Assembly (NCBI GenBank): GCA_018292915.2
Contig: JACVVK020000537.1
Location: 195,001-259,000, forward strand
Source of the DNA: Batillaria attramentaria
Taxonomy: Eukaryota; Mollusca; Gastropoda; Batillariidae
Direction of reading: 5' to 3'
DNA length: 64,000 nt
Positions 50,166-61,137 of the stretch are shown here, one piece after another; within the stretch, counting starts at the first letter, position 1, and every line of letters starts with the position of its first letter. The notes under the pieces are model-generated. The model did no database searches, was not told where the DNA came from, and was given only the letters and a program-made list of their open reading frames with translations. A program made the position numbers and the translations under genes.

Positions 50166-51290
50166 CACCCCCATCGTGTTTTTTTCCCATATTCGTCCTT
50201 AGTGACCGTAGGAAGCATGTACGTCCTCTGGCAGTTTTTTTGTGTGCTAATGTCAATTGTTATTTATGCTACTTGACTGCAGTGTGTATAATACTTCCCC
50301 TGATATAAGATAAGTGCGTAATATAATACTATGTATCATTTTGTTTTGTTGTTGTTGTTGTTGGTTGTTTCTGTTTCTGGGTGTGTGTTGTTGTTGTTGT
50401 TGTTGTTGATGATGATGTTTTGTTTTGGGTTTTGTTTGTTTGTTTGTTTGTTTGTTTGTTTGTTTGTTGTTTGTTTTGTTTTGTTTTTTGTTTTTTTGCT
50501 GCCCGAACTCTTTGCCAACTCCAGTGGTGTTCCTCCCAGGTCATGGATGGAACCCATGGAGGACTCGGAAGCTGGGACAACTTTTATTATGAATGATGAT
50601 GGAGATGAGGATGATAGTAAGATGATGCTATGGAGGTCCATGTGGTTTGGGACTGCGGGACAGGGCCGCATTCCACGCTTCCTGTCATAAATATCCCGGC
50701 ATTAACCAGGCCCGGGAACTACGGCACCTGCGGTGCCGGCCGTGTAATCATCCACATCATAAGACGTGTCATACTAAGGGAAGCACCCCCAAAGTCGCAC
50801 CCGTGAAGTGGGTGAAACTCGGCTGTGTGGCAACAGCCTCCCCATCGGGCCCATAGCACACCCGCTCTGGGTAGGAGCCGACCTAGGTAGGAAAATCCCG
50901 CTTGCCTCGGCTGGGATTCTCCCGGTCCATGATCCGAAGTGCTAACCACTACACTACTCACCCTCACGTGGTGGAAAAGGACGTTAAACCCCTAACCCCC
51001 CCCCCCCATCATGTTTTTTCCCAAATTCGTCCTTAGTGATAGTAGGGAGCATGTACGTCCTCTGGCAGTTTCTTTTTTGCTAATGTCAATTGTTATCTAT
51101 GCTACTTGACTGCAGTGTGTATAATACTTCCCCTGATATAAGTGCGTAATACTATGTAAGGATTTTGTTTTGTTGTTGTTGTTGTTGGTTGTTTCTGTTT
51201 CTGGGTGTGGTTTTTGTTGTTGTTGTTGTTGTTGATGATGTTTTTTTTTTTTTGGTTTGTTTGTTTGTTTGTTTCACCGTGAATAGTCTC
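50118..51290 (+). repeat. Duplicated block, about 330 bp, either side of a SINE-B
   Basis: 50118-50455 and 50966-51270 align: acgtggtggaaaaggacgtt, tcgtccttagtgacc, gcatgtacgtcctctggcag, ttgactgcagtgtgtataat and then a (TTG)n/(TTTG)n end. A fragment of SINE-A tail heads each unit. Confidence 0.8.
50497..50963 (-). mobile_element. SINE-B copy between two duplicated blocks
   Basis: ccaggcccgggaactacggc, cacccgtgaagtgggtgaaa, gtaggagccgacctaggtag and head complement gaagtgctaaccactacact. It separates the two units of the 50118-51270 duplication. Confidence 0.85.
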
Positions 51291-51999
51291 TTTCTTTCAA
51301 GCAGAAAAACAAATGACTGCATGGTTTTCACGATAAAGCTTTCCACTTTGTAGAGATAACTGTTCAAATTCGATTGCGTACGTCCATTCATTTTGTTTAT
51401 CACAGATACCCTTTTTGGCTCCCTTGTGTAACAATGTTTTCAATGTTATTGTTTTCCTTTTTATTTTAATCTGGCGAAGAAGGACCTTGATTAGTCCGCG
51501 AAATAGTCTTTGTTGCTTGCGCGGCGTTAAGCCCTACATACCTAACTGCACCCCATTTGATTTCTGTTTCCCGTGCAGTGGCACAACACAGGAAGTACAT
51601 GGCAGTCATCAAAGGGGTGGTTTCGAGATGAAAGATATTGACGTAGTGGTCTTTATCCACAAAATGACGTCATGGCTTTACCGAGTTTTGTCATTACACG
51701 TCAGCTTGGTCAAGCAAATCGGGGGTTTCCTGCTATCGATACAGACAGAAAGAAGAGAGGTAGGACGATCTGGTAGTGAACCCTCGAATACTCCGACAAA
51801 CAATCCCACATAATTATCTGATTTGTCCGTCAGAGTGTTGGCGCACTGCGATTGGCTGCACTGACCGGTCAGTCAAACTCTGGCCACACGCCAACTGTTT
51901 TGCCCAAACCTTGTTTGTTTACAGTTCCAAATTCCAAACTTACAGAAGCTCGGTTGTCCCTTACCACAATGTGACGCGAATCTGTTGGTGTCTTCGGGA
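51290..51999. other. No gene recognised
   Basis: Contains the inverse dispersed motif tttgttgcttgcgcggcgtt near 51510. Otherwise unassigned. Confidence 0.45.
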
Positions 52000-52230
52000 G
52001 TCGGGTGGCTCAGCAAGTTGAGTGTTGGACTCAAGGTCGCATTGTCGAAGGTTCAAACCCCGACAGAGCAAATAATCTCTGTAGGTTTATCGGTGCGTCT
52101 GTGTTTGACGTGGCCCCAGCGGTGGCAAAAGACGGAAAACACGCATCCACCTCTTGGTGCTCAGTGGATGAATGCGTACGTAACACGTAAGCGTGCGTTT
52201 GGTGTTAAATTCGCGGTTGACCTTGAGCCC
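52000..52230 (+). mobile_element. SINE-C-like copy
   Basis: gggagtcgggtggctcagca, agtgttggactcaaggtcgc and aaggttcaaaccccgacaga, with a diverged body. Confidence 0.6.
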
Positions 52231-52606
52231 ATCAGCTCTTCTTCTTTTTCTTTGTTTATCAATGTGTTATTTGTTTATTATTATTATTATTGTTATTATT
52301 GTTACAATTATTATTATGTACTCACATGTAACACAAAAACTATATAGCATTATCACTATGTATTAGTTGTATTACTAACAATAGTCATAGCTCGTATCAC
52401 ATAACTTGTACTTATTCTCATGCCTGACAGGCGTTCTGTTACGTCCTCTATCACATTCACAATGTATATTTCATAGTGGCACAGAACGTGAACCGACAGG
52501 ACAATGTAGGTGTTTTCTTGACGGATTTGGCTGAGCTGAAGTTGAGCAAGATGGCCTCCAGCCCAATATGTTGTTTCTATTCAGCAACTGCATGCTGTAG
52601 TCACGG

Positions 52607-52641
<35 letters not shown>

Positions 52642-54130
52642 ATGGAAACAACTGACATTGGGCTGGTCAGACCTAACCCCAGTCACGTGGGTAATCGGTC
52701 GAGGTCATTGGCTTGGTGCACGAGTTAGGTCAGACCTGTCTGTTTTTTTTTTTTTTTGTTTTTTTTTATGTGGCCTTGTTTTCTTTGAAGCTGTGACGTC
52801 TTTCTGTACCGGGAGGATCGACGCACTATACAATCATTTCATGTAATCAACTTTACACAATTCTTGCAATGGAGGTAGGCTAATGACGTCGGCAAAATGA
52901 CGCTCATACTTTACGCAACTGCGCGTGCTCCATTTGCTCGATCTTTGTAAGGCGTGTGGTTTGTGAAGGAAATGTGTTTTGTGTATAAAATTTCAACATA
53001 CGACAACACCTGAGGTGAATTCTTTTTATTTTTGAAAATATTTTGGTGACCTCAGAGAGACACTATCTACAAAGAGCAATAGCGGTTTTGCAATCTGATA
53101 TGGGTTCACCTACCCTGTCGAATGCGGTACGGTTTGCATCAAAAGTATGACACTGACCACTTCCCAAATTTAATCTGTTCAGAGTCCGTATTCATGCCAC
53201 CAACAGCCAGAATATTAATCGATGTAAGCAAATGTTACAGCTGAAAACACCAGACGACAAACATTTCCCGGAAGGGCGGTAACTCCAAAAGTACTGTAGC
53301 AATGGCTTTCCGCTCGGAGACTGTCTCCTAGAATCTCAAGACATTAAGATTCCTTAAGTTTCAAGCCATTTGACTGAGAACTTCTGGAAATACAGGCCCG
53401 TACACCCGTAAACACACACATACACACAGTCGGCAGTCACTTCCGCTGATGGAGCGTTGGACTTTGAATGATTGGAGTGTGTGTTCGATTCACGGCTGGG
53501 TCCCAAATGTTTGTAATGGCTTCTCTCTCTCCCTCTCTCTTTAATCTTCCCACAGTTTATTCTCGCCCATTCCTACATGTATTGACATAAATGGTATGTT
53601 CATCACGCTTTTTAAATGTTCCTTTCGTATTAGAGTGTAGCTTCATTTCCTATGGTTTTATTGCTATTTTGCTTTTCTCCTGTTGTATTACACGTGTGTG
53701 TGTACCTGTCTGTTTAGATAGATACTACTAGAAATAGCAACGGCAGGTATGAAAATTGACTGTTTCACGTTAACTACCTCTACCGTTGAAAAAGAAAGTT
53801 TTCTTGATTCTTCTTGGCTCTCTCTCGTTGGCCCGTCTTTGATATCACCAGTGTCTGGTGGAAGAGGACGTTAAACTCCCAAACACCCACCTCCCCACGG
53901 GATATATTACTCAGACAATCGAGGTTTTCACGCGTCAAAGAGACAAAATAACTCATACAGATTTACTATTATAGTTATACACTGGTGAAGGGGATGTTCT
54001 GTTATGTGTTTACAGAATAACATTTACTGTATTTAGCGAATACTGCTTGTCCTAGTTCTGTCTGCGAGTTTCCAATAAAATCATGTTGCTTTCTTCTCAA
54101 CCCAGAATGTTTTCCTTGATTTTTGTGGTG
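52231..54130. other. Mostly unassigned sequence
   Basis: Short (ATT)n and (CT)n runs, a T-run at 52740 and the split SINE-A; no coding exon recognised. Confidence 0.5.
53447..53895 (+). mobile_element. SINE-A split by inserted sequence
   Basis: The head-like part at about 53450-53530 (tggagcgttggactttgaat, gtgtgttcgattcacggctg) and the tail part at about 53824-53895 (ttggcccgtctttgatatca, gacgttaaactcccaaacac) are separated by about 290 bp. Confidence 0.6.
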
Positions 54131-54260
54131 TTGTTTTTGTCACACAGAGAGAGAGAGAGAGAGAGAGGTGAAAGTTTTAACGCGAATGTCATTTTTTTTT
54201 TTAATTAACTTGCCGTACAACATAACGATGAAGAACAAGAGAAAACACTGAAACAAGGAA

Positions 54261-54261
<1 letters not shown>

Positions 54262-54303
<42 letters not shown>

Positions 54304-54328
54304 CACACACACACACACACACACACAG
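54262..54328. repeat. (CA)n microsatellite
   Basis: Near-pure run with one atgc interruption. Confidence 0.97.
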
Positions 54329-54868
54329 GGCAGTGGAACTTTATATCACAGAGGTAAATTACAATTGCACCGACGTGTCCATTCAAATCTCCTGATTTGC
54401 CAGCTTATGTCGCTTCACTTGGCAGAAAAAAGACAAGTCAAAAGGCCTGAAAACAATAAAACGACACACGCACTAGTGTTGCAAACAAACACAACTGCAC
54501 GAGGTCTTAAAATGCCAATAATTATATTTCCTATTAGCCTCAGGCATCATACTCACCCCTTAAAATGCTTCAACTTAGGAACAAACAAAAATTACCATGC
54601 ACAGACAATTCAAGGGCACGCACCTGACAGGAGTTTTTAAAAAAATATGTCTCATTTCCGCTCAAGCCTCGCTGGAGTATTGCTAGTCTACTGTCTATGT
54701 AGGTCAGAAAGCCGCTTCTTCTAAATCCGATCGTGTCGCTTTTGCCGCTCTCCAGCGCAAAAAAAAAAAAAAAAAATCCCAGTTTCACTAGGAGCTTGCC
54801 TTTTGTTGCGGCCCCCTGGCGTGCACCTTGGGTTACAAAGCACACAAATCACGAAAATCACGCGCAAC

Positions 54869-55352
54869 CGGCCCCCGTAGTGTAGTGGTTAGCACTTCGG
54901 ACCATGGACCGGGAGACCCGGGTTCGAGTCCCAGCCGAGGCAAGCGGGATTTTTCCTACCTAGGTCGGCTCCTACCCAGAGCGGGTGTGCTATAGGCCCG
55001 ATGGGGAAGCTGTTGCCACACAGCCGAGTTTCACCCACTTCACGGGTGCGACTTTGGGGGTGCTTCCCTTAGTATGACACGTCATATGATGTGGATGATT
55101 ACACGGCCGGCACCGCAGGTGCCGTAGTTCCCGGGCCTGGTTAATGCCGGGATATTTATGACAGGAAGCGTGCAATGCGGCCCTGTCCCGCAGTCCCAAA
55201 CCACATGGACCTCCATAGCATCATCTTACTATCATCCTCATCTCCATCATCATGCATAATTTTTTTTAAAAATTGTCCCAGCTTCCGTGTCGTCCGTGGA
55301 TTCCACCCATGACCTGGAAGGAACACCACTGGCGCTGACAAAGAGTTTGGGG
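54869..55352 (+). mobile_element. SINE-B, plus orientation, best-preserved head
   Basis: ccccgtagtgtagtggttag ... gacccgggttcgagtcccag forms clear pol III A and B boxes; the body then runs to tgacaaagagtttggggcag. It looks like a tRNA at first sight, but the same 460-bp unit occurs three times. Confidence 0.87.
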
Positions 55353-55401
55353 CAGCCCCCCCCCCCCCCCCAAAAAAAAAAGAAAAAAGAAAAAAGAAAA
55401 T

Positions 55402-55407
<6 letters not shown>

Positions 55408-55457
<50 letters not shown>
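55408..55457. repeat. (CA)n microsatellite
   Basis: About 25 units following the SINE-B at 54869-55352. Confidence 0.97.
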
Positions 55458-55458
<1 letters not shown>

Positions 55459-55621
55459 GCAAGCAAACAAACGGATGACTGAATATGGTGATGTTGTTCA
55501 ACGTTGTGAAAGAGGTTCTCAAATGCTGCATATAAATCGTAGAATTTTTTTTTCTTGTGCATTCTGTTTGTTTTTGTCCAAGGCCGGCCCTTCGACACCG
55601 CTCAGGCTGACTTCACTCGTC

Positions 55622-56134
55622 CATTTTTTTTTTTTTTTTTTTTTGTCGGTTGTTGTTTGTTTTGTTTGGTTTGTTTCGTTGGGGTTTTTTGTTCTTGTTT
55701 TTCTATTTGTTTGTTTTGTTTGTTTTTGTTGTTTTGTTTGTTTGTTTGTTTGTTTCTTGGTTTGTTTGTTGTTGTTTGGGGGTTTTTTGTGGGTTTTTTT
55801 GTTGTTGTTGTTGTTGTTGTTGTTGTGTTTTTTTGTTTGTTTGTTTTTTTGTTTTTTTTTGTTTGTTATTTTTTTTTTTTGGGGGGGGGGGGGTGTTGTT
55901 GGGGGTTTTTTTTGTTGTTTTTTTTTTTTTTTTTTTGGGGGGGGGGGTCGTTTTTTTTGTTAGTTTTTGTTTTTTATTTGTTGCTAGTTGTTGTTGCTTT
56001 GGTTTGTTGTGTTTTGTTGTTGTTATTGTTTTTCGGGGGTGGGGGAAAGGAGGTGTTCTGCGTTTGTCTGTTTGTTTGTTCGTTTGTTTATTTGTTGGTG
56101 TGTTTGTTCGTTCGTTTGTTTGTTTCTTTGCTTA

Positions 56135-56206
<72 letters not shown>
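55622..56206. repeat. T/G-only low-complexity block ending in (GT)n
   Basis: Almost 600 bp of T and G, with TTTG and TTG runs, four or more G-tracts of 5-12, then (GT)n at 56137-56206. Long open frames here are artefacts of composition. Confidence 0.95.
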
Positions 56207-56207
<1 letters not shown>

Positions 56208-56209
56208 AG

Positions 56210-56960
56210 TTAAATGGTCGATCAACTGGTTTGCTCTCGACTGGATGGTTGATTAACACATTTCGTACCTTCGTACCACGCACGAGTATCCCGCGGGTTT
56301 TTTTTTTTTTTTGGGGGGGGGGGGGGCTGTCGTTCGGTTTTGCAAAATTCAGGCTAGATATGTGGTTCCTTAACGACTCCTACTGAAACAAACACAAGCA
56401 TAATCAAAGTGCAACCCTCGTACCAAGCCAATCTCAAATCCATGGAGACATAAAGTAATTATGATTTTTTTGTGAGGTCACTGGTGCACAACCGCAAACT
56501 CACTTAGTAGGTAGTGAGTTAAAGGTATGATTATAGGAAAGATATAGACTGCCAGAGACATGCTGTAATAAACGCCACACAACTATAACGTTTCTACGCG
56601 CTCACGAGTCTTTTTGTGAGTGAATGAGACTTCTTCCGCAGTCAGTATAAGAACTCGCTACGTGAAAAGTGTATGCCTGACAGTCACCGTATTCCTCGGT
56701 AAGACGACGGGCTCTTCGAACATTCACCGTGTAACTCCTGGGTTAGTCGGCTGGTCGTCGGGTTTGTTATAAAACACGCTTGTTTCTTCCTAGACACCCT
56801 TCTCAGGCATAGACATAGGCAGATGCCCTTACCCCCTCAACCACTCACATATTCAAAGAACGACCCAAGACCCTTTTTTTTCTTCTTCTTTCTTTGTTTT
56901 TTTCTTTCTGACTAGAGTGACAAACGTTCGACCATACAAGTTGTGCCTAACACCGCCCAG
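56210..56960. other. Downstream flank of the mannanase gene
   Basis: This would contain the 3'UTR of the gene, which is on the minus strand. I see no clear poly(A) signal at a convincing distance. Confidence 0.4.
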
Positions 56961-57275
56961 CTATTGATACAGCTGAGGATAATGCGCCTTAAGATCCGAC
57001 AAAAACACGGTGTGACTGTTGTGGTAGAAACTCATGAAATCTTGAGCGTTTGGGTGTCCAGGGTACGGGTCGTAGATGCTGCATCTGCCGGAGTTACCGT
57101 AGCACTGGTTGGTCCACGTCAGCATGTAGGCAATGCGCATGGCGGAAGAGCTGGAGGTGAGGGTGTGGAGGATCTCCTGGTTGAACCAGTGAGGGTGGTC
57201 CTCGAGGTTGGCAGGCATGGGACCGAACTCTGTCAAGGCGGCGATTTTGCCGTGGCTCTCAGCGAACTTGACGGC
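56961..57275 (-). CDS. Mannanase exon 6 (nucleophile, stop)
   Basis: Acceptor tccccag, then AVKFAESHGKIAALTEFGP with the nucleophile, AYMLTWTNQ, YPGHPNAQDFMSFY, and the C-terminus ending LYQ and TAG. Confidence 0.92.
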   Translation of the reverse strand, partial: AVKFAESHGKIAALTEFGPMPANLEDHPHWFNQEILHTLTSSSSAMRIAYMLTWTNQCYGNSGRCSIYDPYPGHPNAQDFMSFYHNSHTVFLSDLKAHYPQLYQ

Positions 57276-57735
57276 CTGGGGACACCAATGAAGTTACGTC
57301 AAGTGTCTGAAAACTTACGTCAAGCGCCTGGAAAACTTACGTCAGGCGTCTGAATAATTACGTCAAGTGTCTGGAAAACTTACGTCAGGCGCCTGGAAAC
57401 TTACAAAAGCGTCTGAAAAACTTACGTCGAGCGTCTTAAAACTTACGTCATTTGTCTGGAAACATGCGTCAAGCCTCTGAAAAACGGGGATCTTTACTAT
57501 GGCCAACTTATGTTTGGGAACAGTTTGAACAACGTGAGTGCGCCTGTACGCTCGAAATACTCTATCTTGATGATTAGTACAGCTCTTAATGTCAAGCGCC
57601 CGAAACAATTACGTCGTCAGTGTCTGGGAACTTGGACAAATTTACAAATGATTGGCTTCCCTATAGAAGGTTAGTAGTGTAACCTTCATGTTCATAGTGA
57701 TTTAACCACATCTTGTTTAGGATGGCAGGCATACT

Positions 57736-57804
<69 letters not shown>

Positions 57805-60245
57805 GGCGCATGCATTGTACAATAAGTATATATTTTTGTCAAGAGCAGTGCTGCCACTGTCTCTACTAAGGCTGAAATGTCCATGCCTGTTTGCCTTCAC
57901 CTTGTTTGTAAATGTCCTTTCATACCAAAATCAGAAAGAAAAAAAAAAAGAAAAAAAAACCAATTACGTCAAGCGCCTGAAAAAAAAAAAACTTCCGTTA
58001 AGTGTCTGAAAACTTACGTCAAACGTCTGAAAAACTTACGTCAAGCGTTTGAAAAACGTAAGCCAAGCCTCTGTAAAAATTACGCCCAGCTTCTAAAACG
58101 ATTACGCCAAGCAATATGACGTACGTCAGTACAAATTTTGCTTACCTGCTCCACAGCGCTCTGCATGAACTGATCCGAGCGGGATGACGTCTTGTAGCAG
58201 TCAGTGCCCCAAATATCCACGAAGTTGTCACCCGGATAAATGTCGTCATCGGTACCGTGTCCGCCACAGTCAGGACTGAACGCGTACAGGAAATTGTGAA
58301 CTCCTGAGAACGAGAAACGGCGAGATTTGAAATGGGAAAAAAAAACACTATAGTAGGTTAACATTTCTGATAATGCATGCTGGAAAGAGAAAGAAAGGGA
58401 TGAAAAGATTCCCACGAATTTATATCTTTCTTTATTTATTTTATTATTTATTTATGTAGCCATTTATTTATTGGTTTGTTCTTGCTGTTGTTGTTCCTCT
58501 TGTTGTCGTTGTTCTTGTGGTCTGTTGTTGTTTTTGTTGTTGCTGCTGAACCAGCTGTTGTTTGTCTGTTTTTGTTTGGGTTTTTAATTTTGTTGTTTTT
58601 GCTGTTTTAGGTTGTTTTGTTTTTGTTTTGGTGGGGGGTTTTTTGTTTACTTTTTGTTGTTTTTTTGTTTGTTTTTTGTGCCTGTTTCTTTCATTTTATA
58701 TTTATTTTATTTATTTATTTATTTATTTATTTATTTTTTTTTGGGGGGGTGTCTTTTTTCCTTTTTTCTTTTTTTTTTGGGGGGGGGTGGGGGGTGGGGG
58801 GGAGGTTATTTTGTTTTTGTTCTTTTTTTTTGGGGGGGGGGGGAGGGTATATTTATTTCTATTTCAAGAAGGGGTAAACAGTACGGAGGGAACATCACCG
58901 CCCAGAAGTGTAGGCACTTGTAAATCGAATGTAACAATAGTCGATCACCACCACCACCACCCGCCCATTACTCTACTACAGCTGTACGCGAATACAGCCA
59001 GATGTGAGGACCAGCATTACGGTATCGGTATCTTTCCCCTTTACCTTTCGTGTCCCTGAGGTATTTCACAGTCTCCTGGTACAGGCGCTTGATGTCATCA
59101 GCAGTATTGTGGGCGTTATTGCTGAGCCCCCACCAGAACCAGCCTCCGTCAGCCTCGTGCCACGGTCTATGGCAGATGTGGGTGAACTTAGATTCAACTC
59201 ACTTATGTTCGAGATTCACAGAAGAGAGACGTTTGTGCTTTTGCGTTTGTCTGAACGCTGAAAATAGTCCATTTTTCTACTGAATCACTGGCGAGAGGCG
59301 TCTGTGGTAGTGTATTGATTGATTAATTTATATTTGATGTATTTTGATAGCTATTTTAAATGGTACACATTATTCATATTAAAAGGTAATTTCGGTGATA
59401 CTTCATTGAAATCTGTATCTAATTTCAAAGTGTGTTCAGTATCAGTTCATGTGTTTCCTATTTTATGTTGCATGTATTGTCTGGTTGTTCGTTTTATATC
59501 CACCATAACCCAATTTCCCATTTGGGATAGTAAAGATTTATCTAATTTTGAAATTACGAAGCGGAAGTGGGGGATGTTTGGCGAGAGTATCTGTTCGGCC
59601 GAGAGTATCTACCCCCCTCCCCTCCCCCATCCCCCCCCCTCCCCCACCCTACGCGCAGTCTTAATTTGCAATGAAAGTGTTGTCACATTCCACAAATACG
59701 TGTACTGCATATACGGCAAATGACGAAATATATCCCCGTGATCAGTCCAAGTTTCCTGACTTAATGACTAGTCAAAATTTCTGGAATTATTCTCCATAAC
59801 CCCCGACACGAGCACACCCCCCACCCCCCCTACCCCTCCCCTTACGAATGTTACATAAAACAAGTTGCGCGCCGTTCACAAGCGCAAGGCTCTTTATGGT
59901 TGGCATGGCTTTCCTCTCCGTAGGCGGCCAGCGCCACCGCCACGCTATTGCATAAACATGACCTAATTCCGCACGCGGGACGCTTCCTCCCTTTGTCTGA
60001 TGTGTCCAGCTCATTGCGCCAGCGTGTATTGTCTAGAAGTCGACGACTGGCCAAGGCACAGACTGCTGATTACAGAAACACAAAGCTTCAAACAGACCTG
60101 AAGATAATGGGTATCAGGTGACCTTTGGAGTCGACCCTGGCCTTGGCCCAAGCCGCGATTTTGTCAAGGGCAGCCTCGAACTGGTGGTGGTGGTCTCCCC
60201 CTGGCAGCACTCTTTTAACGGAGTGCTGGACGTCGCCGTGATCGT

Positions 60246-60304
<59 letters not shown>

Positions 60305-61079
60305 TGGCATTATTAAGTGTATGATGGTGCAGTGGAATTCGTTCAAAACGAGGTTATTGAGCAGTATGAGTATTCAAATTCAAAATCCAGTTGAAAACTA
60401 CTCCATTTTCCATTTAATGACGGGTATGAAATGGAAACTTGTCTTTGGACTCGCAGCTCGAAACAAAAAAAAAAGAAAAAAAATTTAAGATTCTAAGCTA
60501 ATAAAAACAAAATAAAAATTGGTTTGACACGTGGAATCCCCCCCCCCCCCCAAAAAAAAGAATAAATAAAAATGAATAAATAAATAAATTTAAAAAAAAT
60601 AATAATAAAAAATAAAAATAAATGATTAAAAATAAAAATAAATAATTAAAAATAAAAATACAAAAATATTAAAAATAAATAAATAAATAAATGAATAAAA
60701 ATAAATAAATGAATAAAAAAAAAAAAAATAAAATAAAATAAACAAACAAACAAAAAAGAAGAAAAAAAACAACTCACGTTTATATGAACATCCCCGCCAG
60801 TGACCAAGTTGTCGGTGTGCCAGGACATGGTGATAATGGCGCCCCGCTCATGGGCTTTGTGTACGAGGTAGGGCATCACGTCCTCCATGTCCGACCCGAG
60901 CATGCCGAAGTCAAACCCTGCTACAGCCGGCCAGTCATGGGTGAGGGCACACACGTCGCACAGCTCGTCCGCGTGGTTGGAGTGGGCCATTCCGGGCTGT
61001 GGACAACACGCACGCACGGACCGATGCGCACACACGCACATGCACGCGCAAACAAGCATGCATGAATGCACACACGAAG

Positions 61080-61137
<58 letters not shown>

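Noticed and set aside
54869..54950. Apparent tRNA gene with A and B boxes
   Set aside because: The sequence is the head of a 460-bp repeat present three times, so it is a SINE-B and not a functional tRNA.
55555..56256. 233-codon frame rich in Phe, Val, Cys and Gly
   Set aside because: Pure T/G low-complexity sequence with no domain, splice context or codon bias.
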